From the NCBI GenBank assembly GCA_037442365.1, contig JBBIQK010000064.1, positions 1 through 13,945 on the forward strand: a stretch of 13,945 nt of DNA, read 5' to 3'. Position 1 is the first letter of the stretch; each line of letters begins with the position of its first letter. Below are positions 6,794 through 13,895 of this stretch, piece after piece. Position numbers and translations under genes: made by a program. This DNA is from GBS-DC sp037442365 (GTDB taxonomy: Bacteria > Armatimonadota > Fimbriimonadia > Fimbriimonadales > GBS-DC). The notes beneath the pieces were generated by a model. That model was given only the letters and a program-made list of their open reading frames with translations, was not told the DNA's origin and ran no database searches.

Positions 6794-7825
6794 ATGAAAA
6801 CGCAACAGACAACACTTGGAAAATGGTTCGCACTAACAGTGCTGGGAACTTTACTTGCGTGTGCCTGCTCCCAGCAACCTTCCCCCAGTGAAGCGCCAGC
6901 GATGGTGGGGGATGCGAGAGAGATAAAAACACGCCTGCAGATTGTGCAGGCGCGCCAGATGGGACTGCGAAAAGCACCACCCCAGATAGACCTGCTGCTG
7001 GAGTGGTTCTGTACCCCTGCATCTCCCTCATACAAGATGGGGTTTGGATTCGTTGCCCCGCTCAGTTACCATCGGCACGCGGCAGCGATGACCGCGCTGG
7101 GCAGGCTTGCCGACGCCAGCACGCTCCCCGCCCTGGAAGCTCAGAAATCCAGGCTCTGGCGCAGCGCCCACTTTCGGGCAAACTACGCGCGGATTCACGC
7201 GGAACTGCTGTACCCTGCACCTCGCAACGCCCAGCAGTGGCGTGAGAAGATAGACGCTTATCTGCAGGTTGCCGAGTTGACACAGGAGCAGCTTGCAGAA
7301 TACTTTCGTTCGCAGCGTGTGCCTGAAATCGTCAACTATGGCGACCCGCAGCCTGTGGAGATTATCGCCGTGCGGGTGCTGGTGGAGATGGCAGGCGAGG
7401 CGTATGCGAACGGGGTACGCGAGGCGTTTGAGATGCTTAAATGGGTGAACTACGAGCGCGATCCGGTGAGCGCGTTGCGGGCGGGTTTTGCGAAAACGCC
7501 AGCCTCTCAGCGCGTGGCGTGGCTCATTAGTCAGATAATGAGCCGTGAGGTGGTTCGGACTTCTGACGATTATCTGGTGCAGGCGCTGGCGGATTGCGGG
7601 TCTGAGGCAGTGCCTGCGATTCTGGAGGCGGTGGTGCGGCTGAAGCAGCGAGAAGAGGATCCTTATGCCCCTGTGAATATGCTTCTGGAAGCGCTTTCGG
7701 TGATCGAGTATGCCGAGGGGCGTCCCAGTTTGAAGCGTCTTGCTGCCGACTCGAATGCGTTTATTGCCGGAACCGCTTGGGATGTGCTGCGATACGCTTT
7801 GATGTTTCGTGCGTCAGATTGGTAA
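6794..7825 (+). CDS. HEAT-like repeat lipoprotein, module B
   Basis: 343 residues from ATG 6794. AGGAGG (6783-6788) overlaps the end of the protease stop codon and fixes this start; frame-open sequence upstream lies inside the protease gene. The N-terminus is a lipoprotein signal: a Lys, a hydrophobic run and LLACAC, with Cys23 as the likely lipidated residue, then a Ser/Pro/Glu linker. The mature protein is helical with HEAT-like pairs (AAMTALGRLADASTLPALEA) and the family core EMAGEAYANGVREAFEML. It is a clear but divergent paralogue of the proteins at 1376 and 7848. A scaffold role at the outer face of a membrane is expected. It is translationally close to protease B, as its paralogue is to protease A, so the two products probably act together. 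Confidence 0.78.
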   Translation: MKTQQTTLGKWFALTVLGTLLACACSQQPSPSEAPAMVGDAREIKTRLQIVQARQMGLRKAPPQIDLLLEWFCTPASPSYKMGFGFVAPLSYHRHAAAMTALGRLADASTLPALEAQKSRLWRSAHFRANYARIHAELLYPAPRNAQQWREKIDAYLQVAELTQEQLAEYFRSQRVPEIVNYGDPQPVEIIAVRVLVEMAGEAYANGVREAFEMLKWVNYERDPVSALRAGFAKTPASQRVAWLISQIMSREVVRTSDDYLVQALADCGSEAVPAILEAVVRLKQREEDPYAPVNMLLEALSVIEYAEGRPSLKRLAADSNAFIAGTAWDVLRYALMFRASDW

Positions 7826-7847
7826 GGATGTTGACGGGAGGGAACTC

Positions 7848-8834
7848 GTGGGGGATAACCGATTGCGGTGGATAATCTTGTTGTGGCTCGTCGCGGGATG
7901 CCTTGGCAGCGCACAAGGAGCCGCGCCGAGTATCGATCCGACAAGCGAGGTCTTTTGCGAGCTTGCTCGTATCCGACAGATTGGGGTGCGTAAAGACCGC
8001 GCTCAACTTCAAGTGCTGTTGCACGCGCTGCAAAGAAAGCCAGACTCGAACGCCCTGTTCAGCCTCAAAGTGGCGATGCCAGCCCCCACAGCGCCGTTCT
8101 ACTGGCACTGGCAGACTGCTGTCCTGCTGGCGCTCGCTCGGCTGGAGGACGCCCGCAGCCTTCCCGATTTGATGGCGTTGCGATCGAATCCCGAATGGAA
8201 AGACCACCCCTATCTTATCCCAGCAATTGCCCGCATCAAAGCAGGCATCGCTGTGCCTCGGGTGCAAACTGTGGCAGACTGGCGGCGCAAAGTCACCGTG
8301 TTCCTGCAAGAGTGTCAGAGCGCGGATGACTCGGAAACAGCGCAGAGCCACCATCAGGCGGTTTGCATCCGTTTCCTGACAGAGATGGCATCCGAGGCAT
8401 ACGCGGCGGGTGTACGAGAGGCGTTCCGTGTGCTGAGTGAGATGGGCACTGACTGGCAATCCGACTCGATTGCGAACTGGATTGTCGAGCTGGGTCAGCG
8501 AACGGGTCAGGAGCGTGCCGAATGGCTGCTTGCACGCCTGCGCACGGCGACGGCTATCCGAGCGGAGCTGTACTATGACCTGCAGGCATTAGCTGACTGT
8601 GGAGAGATAGCCGTGAAACTCCTGATCGGCTGGTGGAAGGAGTTGAGCCAGCCCGTAGGGTTCAAGACTGACGCTGCTGCGATAGAGGTACGGCGCGTGC
8701 TGTGCCTTCAAGCACTGGCAGCGATAGATAGCCCCACTGCACAAGCGTTTGTTGAAAAGAATACGGAAGGACGACAACTGTTTATAGTCCAGTCTTTACA
8801 GAGGTGTCCGATGATGTTTACCTCCAGCTATTGA
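7848..8834 (+). CDS. HEAT-like repeat lipoprotein, third copy without protease partner
   Basis: 328 residues from GTG 7848, chosen because GGGAGG (7836-7841) is six bases upstream and the product then begins with a lipoprotein signal (MGDNRLRWIILLWLVAGC; lipobox VAGC, Cys18). The in-frame GTG at 7809 would overlap the previous gene and add a charged stretch. The mature part is about 90% identical to the module A protein, and bases 7911-8212 are identical to 1442-1743. It starts 22 bases after the module B HEAT gene, so it probably belongs to that operon. It keeps the core EMASEAYAAGVREAFRVL. Unlike the A copy, it has a Cys for lipid attachment, so the two near-identical mature domains may be placed differently in the envelope. 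Its stop marks the end of the accessory block. Confidence 0.77.
   Translation: MGDNRLRWIILLWLVAGCLGSAQGAAPSIDPTSEVFCELARIRQIGVRKDRAQLQVLLHALQRKPDSNALFSLKVAMPAPTAPFYWHWQTAVLLALARLEDARSLPDLMALRSNPEWKDHPYLIPAIARIKAGIAVPRVQTVADWRRKVTVFLQECQSADDSETAQSHHQAVCIRFLTEMASEAYAAGVREAFRVLSEMGTDWQSDSIANWIVELGQRTGQERAEWLLARLRTATAIRAELYYDLQALADCGEIAVKLLIGWWKELSQPVGFKTDAAAIEVRRVLCLQALAAIDSPTAQAFVEKNTEGRQLFIVQSLQRCPMMFTSSY
7911..8212 (+). repeat. 302-base perfect repeat, copy 2
   Basis: Second copy of 1442-1743 inside the third HEAT gene, in direct orientation and the same reading frame. The first mismatch downstream is a T at 8213 against C at 1744. Confidence 0.9.
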
Positions 8835-8840
8835 GTATCT

Positions 8841-9020
8841 TTGCGCTGCGTTTGCGAACTGAACTGCCTGCGCCAGCTCTATGACCGCATGCGGGCGCGC
8901 CATCGCGCCCATCGGGACGCAACGCGCAAACTCGTCGGCAACGACGACGCCCACCTCGCCGCGCTCACGATGGTCGCCCACGCGATTCTCAATCTCGACG
9001 AGACCATCACGCGGGAGTGA
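8841..9020 (+). pseudogene. 3' fragment of an unrecognised GC-rich gene, or a very small gene
   Basis: The frame right after the 8834 stop reads CELNCLRQLYDRMRARHRAH and, further on, HLAALTMVAHAILNLDE, ending TGA at 9018-9020. Third positions are strongly G/C, unlike the HEAT gene before it and like the genes after it. There is no ribosome-binding site before TTG 8841 or ATG 8889. I think it is the C-terminal end of a chromosomal gene whose front was replaced by the accessory block. It converges on the minus-strand gene ending at 9027. I do not recognise the family. Confidence 0.4.
8893..8910. repeat. Perfect inverted repeat (7-base stem, 4-base loop)
   Basis: GGGCGCG, CCAT, CGCGCCC. It could fold as a hairpin downstream of the last HEAT gene and act in transcription termination, but no T-run follows and it lies inside a likely coding fragment, so it may be incidental. 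Confidence 0.3.
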
Positions 9021-9026
9021 GAGGGG

Positions 9027-10124
9027 CTACTCCAGCAACAGGTTCACGGCGCGCTCCAGCGTGCCCGCATCGCGCGCGCCCACCCACCAGAAGCGGATGC
9101 GCCCCTGCGCGTCGATCAGCACCGTCTGCGGCACGCCGTGAATATCGAACGCGTCGCGCACGCGCGTGTCGCCCAGCGCCTGCGGGTACGCAATGCCGCG
9201 CTCCCTGCAGAATCGCTGCAGCCCCTGCGCGCCCTCAGGCTCGTCAAAAGCGACGCCCACCACCCGCACGCGGTCGCCGTACTTGCGGTGGAACGCTATC
9301 AGATGGGGCAGCTCCTGCTGGCACGCGCCGCACCATGTGCCCCAGAAGTTGAGCAGCAGCGGTTTTTCGGGGCGGCGGAGCGACACCTGCGCGCCGTCCA
9401 GTGTGCGCAGGGTCAAATCGGGCGCGTCCTGCGTGCGCATGGGGTGAACGGGCTTCGGTCGGAGCGCGACGAAGGAGCGCGACGCGCTTGTCCACCAGCG
9501 CAGCCACTGCTGGCGCGCCCGCTCACGCTTCGCGGGCGGGTCGGTGTAGCGGGCGTAGAACGGCTGCCCTGTGAGCGCGCGCAGCGCGCCCATCGCCATG
9601 TGCTGGGTCTGCTCGTTCGGGTCGTCGCGCAGCAGAGTCATCAGCGCGCCCACCGCGCGGCGGTCGCGCAGGCGTTGCAGCCCCGGCACTGCCGACTGAC
9701 GCACATCGGTATCGTGGTCAGCGAGGCAATCGATAAGCAGTTCGAGAGCGTCCTCATGCGGCTGGCGGGTCGCCATCTCCGCGACGCGCACGCGCACAGG
9801 CGAAGCGAAATCGCGCAGGGCTTCACGCAGCAGGGCGCGCGCTTCGGGCGCGTCAATCCGCGCAATCGCCTCCACCGCCGCCGTGCGCACGGCAATCGAC
9901 GACTGGCGTGACAGGTATTCCTCCAGCTGGGGCAACTGCTGCGCAGGGGGCAACTCAGCAAGCGCGTCGATGGCGGCTTGCGCTTTCGCTTCCTCTGCGT
10001 GCATGCGCTCATGGGCGTCTTCAGGCGGCTGGTAGAGCAGGCGCACGACTACCGCCGCGCCCACCAGAACCGCCAGACCTCCCCACAACGCGCGCCGTTT
10101 CACAATGGGGATTGTACCCTGCAT
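9027..10124 (-). CDS. Membrane-anchored HEAT-repeat thioredoxin-like protein (TlpA/ResA type)
   Basis: 365 residues from the ATG at 10124-10122. The open frame continues further upstream, but that part is Arg-rich and antisense to the zinc-ribbon gene, so I exclude it; the ribosome-binding site is weak. Residues 13-30 are a transmembrane anchor. Residues ~45-190 are HEAT repeats (TAAVEAIARIDAPEARALLREAL; AVPGLQRLRDRRAVGALMTLL). Residues ~232-365 form a redoxin domain with the active site WCGAC (264-268) and HGVPQT carrying the cis-proline near 336. The fold faces outside the membrane and would reduce disulfides or serve cytochrome maturation, as TlpA and ResA proteins do. The HEAT part may bind its substrate. 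It converges with the fragment ending at 9020 and is divergent from the gene at 10185. Confidence 0.85.
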   Translation of the reverse strand: MQGTIPIVKRRALWGGLAVLVGAAVVVRLLYQPPEDAHERMHAEEAKAQAAIDALAELPPAQQLPQLEEYLSRQSSIAVRTAAVEAIARIDAPEARALLREALRDFASPVRVRVAEMATRQPHEDALELLIDCLADHDTDVRQSAVPGLQRLRDRRAVGALMTLLRDDPNEQTQHMAMGALRALTGQPFYARYTDPPAKRERARQQWLRWWTSASRSFVALRPKPVHPMRTQDAPDLTLRTLDGAQVSLRRPEKPLLLNFWGTWCGACQQELPHLIAFHRKYGDRVRVVGVAFDEPEGAQGLQRFCRERGIAYPQALGDTRVRDAFDIHGVPQTVLIDAQGRIRFWWVGARDAGTLERAVNLLLE

Positions 10125-10172
10125 GACCTGTGCAGGACTCGTGAACGGCGCGGGGAAAATGGCATTCGTTAA

Positions 10173-10178
10173 AGGAGG
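10173..10178 (+). promoter_or_regulatory. Ribosome-binding site pointing to an ATT start
   Basis: AGGAGG, six bases before ATT 10185. There is no ATG, GTG or TTG in the right frame between it and the first zinc-ribbon cysteines, so it decides the start of the next gene. Confidence 0.5.
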
Positions 10179-10184
10179 CGTTTC

Positions 10185-10556
10185 ATTCGCTGTCTGACCT
10201 GTGGCGTGGAGATTGTGGAGGGACGCCAGTATTGCGAGCGGTGCGCGGCGTTTGCGGGCGGCGCGCCGACGGCTTCGGGTGCATCGGACGCGCTGTCCCA
10301 AATAGTGCCCTACAAAAACACCCCCGCGCTGATTGGCTACTACCTCGCCGTGTTCAGCCTCATTCCATGTGTCGGCGCGCTGCTGGCGATAGCGGCGATA
10401 CCGCTGGGGGTAAAGGGCTTGGCGCACGCGAAACAAAATCCGGAAGCGCACGGCAAAGCGCATGCGTGGGTCGCGATTATTCTGGGAACGCTGACGCTGA
10501 TTGCGCACGCAACCTGCGGCGTGTTGGTGCTGGGCGCGTCGATCCCAGTACGGTAA
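10185..10556 (+). CDS. Zinc-ribbon, DUF4190-like two-helix membrane protein
   Basis: About 123 residues if started at ATT 10185, giving (M)RCLTCGVEIVEGRQYCERC. The two CxxC knuckles form a complete zinc ribbon, and the usual GTG start at 10206 would cut off the first of them. A Gly/Ala/Ser linker leads to two membrane helices (ALIGYYLAVFSLIPCVGALL; AWVAIILGTLTLIAHATCG) around IPLGVKGLAHAKQNPEAHGK. This layout is typical of small DUF4190 or DUF4870-like proteins: a cytoplasmic zinc ribbon plus a membrane hairpin. Function is unknown. The dehydrogenase gene starts 38 bases later on the same strand. Whether ATT is really used, or the ribosome begins at CTG 10194 or GTG 10206, is open. Confidence 0.7.
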   Translation: MRCLTCGVEIVEGRQYCERCAAFAGGAPTASGASDALSQIVPYKNTPALIGYYLAVFSLIPCVGALLAIAAIPLGVKGLAHAKQNPEAHGKAHAWVAIILGTLTLIAHATCGVLVLGASIPVR

Positions 10557-10594
10557 GCAGGAAGCGGGCAGCAGATCGCGAAACGCATGCCTGT

Positions 10595-11488
10595 ATGACG
10601 CTGCCGACTGTTGGATTCATCGGGCTGGGGATTATGGGGCGTCCGATGGCGCGACACATCCTGCAGGCGGGTTATCCGCTGGTGGTGCATAGCCGTAGCC
10701 GCCCGCCGATTGACGCGCTGGTCGAAATGGGCGCGCGCGAGGCGACCACTCCTGCCGCGCTCGCCGAACAGTGCGCCGTGGTTATTACCTGCCTGCCCGA
10801 CGATGCGACGGTGGAGCGCGTCTGGCTCGCGGGCGAGAACGCCGCGCTGCCCGCGATGCGCCCGGGCGCGTTCGCCATCGACATGGGCACCACTGCGCCG
10901 AGCCTCACGCAGCGACTGGCAGCCGCGGCGCAGGAACGCGGAATCGCCTTTCTGGACGCGCCCGTCACGGGCGGACAGTGGGGCGCGGAGGCAGGGACGC
11001 TCACCATCATGGTCGGCGGCGACCCCGACGCCTTCCAGCAAGCCCTGCCCCTCTTCCAGACGATGGGCAAAAAGGTGGTCTATGTCGGCGCGAGCGGCAG
11101 CGGACAGCGCATGAAGCTCGCCAATCAAATCGCTGTCGCCGTCGGGATGCTCGCCGTGTCGGAGGCGTTGCTGTTTGCGGAGCAGGCGGGGCTGGACCTC
11201 GCGCTCACGGTGGAAACGCTCAGCTCGGGCGCGGCAGGCTCATGGGCGATGGAAAACCTCGGCAAACGCATCGCGCAGGGCGACTTCCAGCCCGGCTTTA
11301 TGATTAAGCTCCTGCAGAAAGACCTCGCCATCCTGATGGACGAAGCGCGTCGGGCGGGCGCACCGCTGCCCGGAACCGCGCTCACGCAACAGCTCTACAC
11401 CGCGCTGGAACACACAGGCGACGAACGGCTCGGCACGCAGGCGCTCATCCTCGCGTTGCGTCGGCTCTGTGGGCAGGATGGTGTATAA
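10595..11488 (+). CDS. NAD(P)-dependent beta-hydroxyacid dehydrogenase (3-hydroxyisobutyrate dehydrogenase / tartronate semialdehyde reductase family)
   Basis: 297 residues from ATG 10595, the usual length for the family. An N-terminal Rossmann domain shows GLGIMG (10-15), the substrate signature DAPVTGG (121-127), and the catalytic Lys174 in GQRMKLANQ with Asn177. The enzyme oxidises or reduces a beta-hydroxyacid such as 3-hydroxyisobutyrate, or 2-hydroxy-3-oxopropionate; the exact substrate cannot be told from sequence. It is cytoplasmic. Homology does not extend upstream of 10595, so the longer open frame is not used. No strong ribosome-binding site is seen; translation may depend on the zinc-ribbon gene 38 bases upstream. 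Its stop lies inside a TATAAT that may serve the next gene. A LacI-type regulator next door could control it. Confidence 0.9.
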   Translation: MTLPTVGFIGLGIMGRPMARHILQAGYPLVVHSRSRPPIDALVEMGAREATTPAALAEQCAVVITCLPDDATVERVWLAGENAALPAMRPGAFAIDMGTTAPSLTQRLAAAAQERGIAFLDAPVTGGQWGAEAGTLTIMVGGDPDAFQQALPLFQTMGKKVVYVGASGSGQRMKLANQIAVAVGMLAVSEALLFAEQAGLDLALTVETLSSGAAGSWAMENLGKRIAQGDFQPGFMIKLLQKDLAILMDEARRAGAPLPGTALTQQLYTALEHTGDERLGTQALILALRRLCGQDGV

Positions 11489-11489
11489 T
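11484..11489 (+). promoter_or_regulatory. Candidate -10 box for the LacI-family gene
   Basis: A perfect TATAAT overlapping the dehydrogenase stop codon. It lies seven bases before GTG 11497, so transcription would begin at or next to the start codon. The -35 position (11461-11466, TCGGCT) is poor and there is no extended -10 TG. Confidence 0.4.
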
Positions 11490-11496
11490 TAATTGC

Positions 11497-12534
11497 GTGA
11501 AGACCGCGCGGCGTGCGAAACGCCCCACTTTGAAGCAACTGGCGGAGACAGCAGGCGTCTCGATAGGCACGGCGTCGAATATCTTGAGCAATAAAGTCGA
11601 GCTGCACAGCGCGGAGACGGTCGCGCGCGTGTTGACGGCGGCGCGTCAGCTCGGCTACCGCCCGAACCGTGTCGCGCGCAGCCTCGCCGCACGGCGCACG
11701 CACACCATCGGCGTCGTCATAGAGCGACAGCACGCCGTCTTCACGCGCAACCCCTATGCGACCGCCGTGATGGACGGACTGGTGGACGCCCTGCTGCCCC
11801 GCGAGTACCAGCTCAAGATTATCACCCCGCACCGCCTCGAACCGCACGCCGTCTGGACCGAGCTGGACGACGGCACGGTAGACGGTCTTGTGCTGATAGC
11901 GCCGCTGCGCGAAAGCCCCATCCTCGCGCTGCCGCCCACCAGCGCGCTCCCCTGCGTGGTCGTGGGCAGCATGCTCCCCGATGAGTACGGCTACTACTGC
12001 ATCGACATCGACAACGAGAACACCATGCGCGCACTGGTGCGCTACCTGATTGGCTGCGGACATCGACGGATTGGACTAATCAAAGGACCCGACAACCACT
12101 GGAGCGCGATTCAGCGGGTGCGCGGCTATCTGGACGAAATGACGGCGCATGGAATCTGCCCCCCAGCGGAATGGATTGCGGACAGCAACTACGAGCATTC
12201 GGGCGGACTGCTGGCGACGGAGCGGTTGCTGCAAATCACGCCGCCGCTGACTGCAATCATCGGCTCGAACGACTTGCTGGCGATGGGCGCGCTGGACGCC
12301 TGCGCCCAGCAGGGCGTGCCTGTGCCCGACGCGGTCTCTATCGTGGGAATCGACGACACGCCGATGGCGGCGCTGGTCAAACCGCCCCTGACCACCATGC
12401 GCAGCCCCATCCACGAAATCGGCGTCCACGCCGCCGAAGCGCTGCTGCAGCAAATCGAAACGGGCGAGCTGCTGCGCGGCGCGCGGCTCTTTGAGACCAC
12501 CCTCATCGTGCGCGAGAGCGTGCGCCCCCGTTGA
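11497..12534 (+). CDS. LacI/GalR-family transcriptional regulator
   Basis: 345 residues from GTG 11497, full length for the family. An N-terminal HTH (TLKQLAETAGVSIGTASNIL, residues 11-30) is followed by the hinge helix with NRVARSLAARRT (57-68), which binds the minor groove. Residues 70-345 form the periplasmic-binding-protein-like effector domain, with NDLLAMGALDACAQQGVPVP and SIVGIDDTPMA as typical late motifs. It probably binds a sugar or related metabolite and represses nearby genes; the dehydrogenase upstream or the secreted protein downstream are the natural candidates. No Shine-Dalgarno sequence precedes the GTG, which fits a leaderless message from the TATAAT at 11484. The stop is embedded in the -35 box of the next gene. 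Confidence 0.92.
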   Translation: MKTARRAKRPTLKQLAETAGVSIGTASNILSNKVELHSAETVARVLTAARQLGYRPNRVARSLAARRTHTIGVVIERQHAVFTRNPYATAVMDGLVDALLPREYQLKIITPHRLEPHAVWTELDDGTVDGLVLIAPLRESPILALPPTSALPCVVVGSMLPDEYGYYCIDIDNENTMRALVRYLIGCGHRRIGLIKGPDNHWSAIQRVRGYLDEMTAHGICPPAEWIADSNYEHSGGLLATERLLQITPPLTAIIGSNDLLAMGALDACAQQGVPVPDAVSIVGIDDTPMAALVKPPLTTMRSPIHEIGVHAAEALLQQIETGELLRGARLFETTLIVRESVRPR

Positions 12535-12560
12535 ATTTTTCTAAAAAGATGGGGTATACT
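12531..12560 (+). promoter_or_regulatory. Promoter of the secreted two-domain protein gene
   Basis: TTGAAT (12531-12536) and TATACT (12555-12560) with an 18-base spacer, close to a primary-sigma consensus. The -35 box overlaps the stop of the LacI-type gene. The predicted start is near 12567, giving a leader of about 33 bases. Confidence 0.6.
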
Positions 12561-12570
12561 CCACTACATG

Positions 12571-12587
12571 CGTGGCAATCCGCCACG
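12571..12587 (+). promoter_or_regulatory. Leader hairpin or operator just before the ribosome-binding site
   Basis: CGTGGC and GCCACG form a perfect six-base inverted repeat with a five-base loop, ending next to AAAGGAGG (12588-12595). It could be an RNA stem affecting translation or message stability, or a half-size palindromic operator placed just after the start site, where a LacI-type repressor could act. Confidence 0.4.
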
Positions 12588-12599
12588 AAAGGAGGCACG

Positions 12600-13895
12600 A
12601 TGATGTTCAGAACACTCTGGTCTTTTCTGGCAGTAGGCGCGCTTATGTTCAGCGCGCAGGCACAGACCTGGTTTGAACAGGGCGACGCAGGCGATTTGCC
12701 TGAAACCGCCCAGTCCACGGGGAGCGGCGCCCTCAGCGACATTCAGGGCACGCTCGACGCGAACGATGTGGACATGTACGCGATTTACATCAGCGACCCC
12801 GCAAGCTTTAGTGCAACCACCTCGAACGGCGCTACATGGGACACCCAGCTCTTTCTGTTCGACGCCAATGGCGTGGGCGTCGTTGCCGACGATGACGGCG
12901 GCGATGGGTTGCAGTCTCTCATTAACAACACGAACAACTGTATCACCTCTCCTGGGGTCTACTACCTCGCGATTACACGCTTCAACAAGGACCCGCAGGG
13001 CTGCAACGATGGTGGGCTGTGGTCTACCAATGTTAACAACTGCCCCAACGGCGCGGAACCGACTTCACGGGTCGCGAGCTGGACCACCAGCACAACGGCT
13101 GCAGGCGCGTACACGATTTTCCTCACGGGCGCGGAGGGCGCCACTGCGGGCGATCCCGCCGATTGTCCGCCCTTCGATGGCTGGGATGAGACTGCGAACG
13201 GCGGCGGCGACGCAGGCGATCTGCCTGCCACGGCGCAGCTGGTGACCCTGCCTGACCAGACGCCCTGTCAGTCGCCCGTGACCCGCGTGCGCGGCGAACA
13301 CGGCACGGATGATGTGGATATGTATGTCATCTGCATCACCGACCCTGCCAGCTTCTCTGCCAGCACAGTAGGGCAGGTCACCTGGGATACCCAGCTCTGG
13401 CTGTTCCGCTGCGATGGGACGGGTGTCGCATTCAACGACGACTCAGGAGGCACTCAGTCCACAATCGATAACTCGTCTGGGTGCATTACACAGGCAGGCA
13501 CCTACCTGCTGGCAATCAGTCGCTACAACCGCGACGCCGTCGATGTGGATAACAACCTCCTCTGGAACAACTCGCCCTTCTCAGGCGTCCGCTGCCCTGA
13601 TGGACCGGGCGCGTCGAACCCCATCGCTGGCTGGACGGGCGCAACGGCTGCAGGCGGGCGCTACATCATCCAGCTGCAGGGCGCGTACTTCGTCAGCGAG
13701 CAGGGCTGTGAGGGCGGCGGCGGCTGCGAAGGTGATGTGAACAACGACGGCACGGTCGATGACGCCGACCTGCTGGAAGTGCTGTTCAACTTCGGCTGCT
13801 TCGGCTTCTGCGGTCCGGCGGATGTTGACAACAACGGCACGGTCGACGACGCCGACCTGCTGGTGGTGCTGTTCAACTTCGGCTGCGGCAGCTAA
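12600..13895 (+). CDS. Secreted protein with two PPC-like beta domains and a dockerin-like calcium tail
   Basis: 431 residues from ATG 12600 with AAAGGAGG upstream. The signal peptide is MMFRTLWSFLAVGALMFSAQA. Two repeats follow, starting at GDAGDLPETAQ and GDAGDLPATAQ, each with DVDMYAIYISDPASFSA-type and WDTQLFLF motifs and a late YYLAITRFNKD or YLLAISRYNRD strand. These resemble pre-peptidase C-terminal (PPC) beta-sandwich domains. The C-terminus (about 13731-13890) holds two EF-hand-like loops, DVNNDGTVDDADLLEVL and DVDNNGTVDDADLLVVL, each followed by FNFGC; this is dockerin type I style. There is no catalytic domain, so binding, adhesion or surface display is likely. It has its own promoter, and it is placed behind a LacI-type gene. 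GC-rich codons match the neighbouring chromosome-type genes. Confidence 0.85.
   Translation: MMFRTLWSFLAVGALMFSAQAQTWFEQGDAGDLPETAQSTGSGALSDIQGTLDANDVDMYAIYISDPASFSATTSNGATWDTQLFLFDANGVGVVADDDGGDGLQSLINNTNNCITSPGVYYLAITRFNKDPQGCNDGGLWSTNVNNCPNGAEPTSRVASWTTSTTAAGAYTIFLTGAEGATAGDPADCPPFDGWDETANGGGDAGDLPATAQLVTLPDQTPCQSPVTRVRGEHGTDDVDMYVICITDPASFSASTVGQVTWDTQLWLFRCDGTGVAFNDDSGGTQSTIDNSSGCITQAGTYLLAISRYNRDAVDVDNNLLWNNSPFSGVRCPDGPGASNPIAGWTGATAAGGRYIIQLQGAYFVSEQGCEGGGGCEGDVNNDGTVDDADLLEVLFNFGCFGFCGPADVDNNGTVDDADLLVVLFNFGCGS

Noticed and set aside
7809..7847. GTG 7809 as start of the third HEAT gene
   Set aside because: It overlaps the previous gene and puts charged residues before the lipoprotein signal; GTG 7848 has a ribosome site.
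7761..8459. Minus-strand ORF of 232 codons
   Set aside because: Antisense to the HEAT genes; the same shadow recurs at 1403-1798 because the DNA is duplicated.
10125..10508. N-terminal extension of the HEAT-thioredoxin protein
   Set aside because: Arg-rich, antisense to the zinc-ribbon gene, and it would bury the membrane anchor inside the protein.
10232..10594. N-terminal extension of the dehydrogenase
   Set aside because: It overlaps the zinc-ribbon gene in another frame and family homology begins at 10595.
11395..12063. Minus-strand ORF of 222 codons
   Set aside because: Antisense to a clear LacI-family gene in GC-rich DNA, where long shadow frames are expected.
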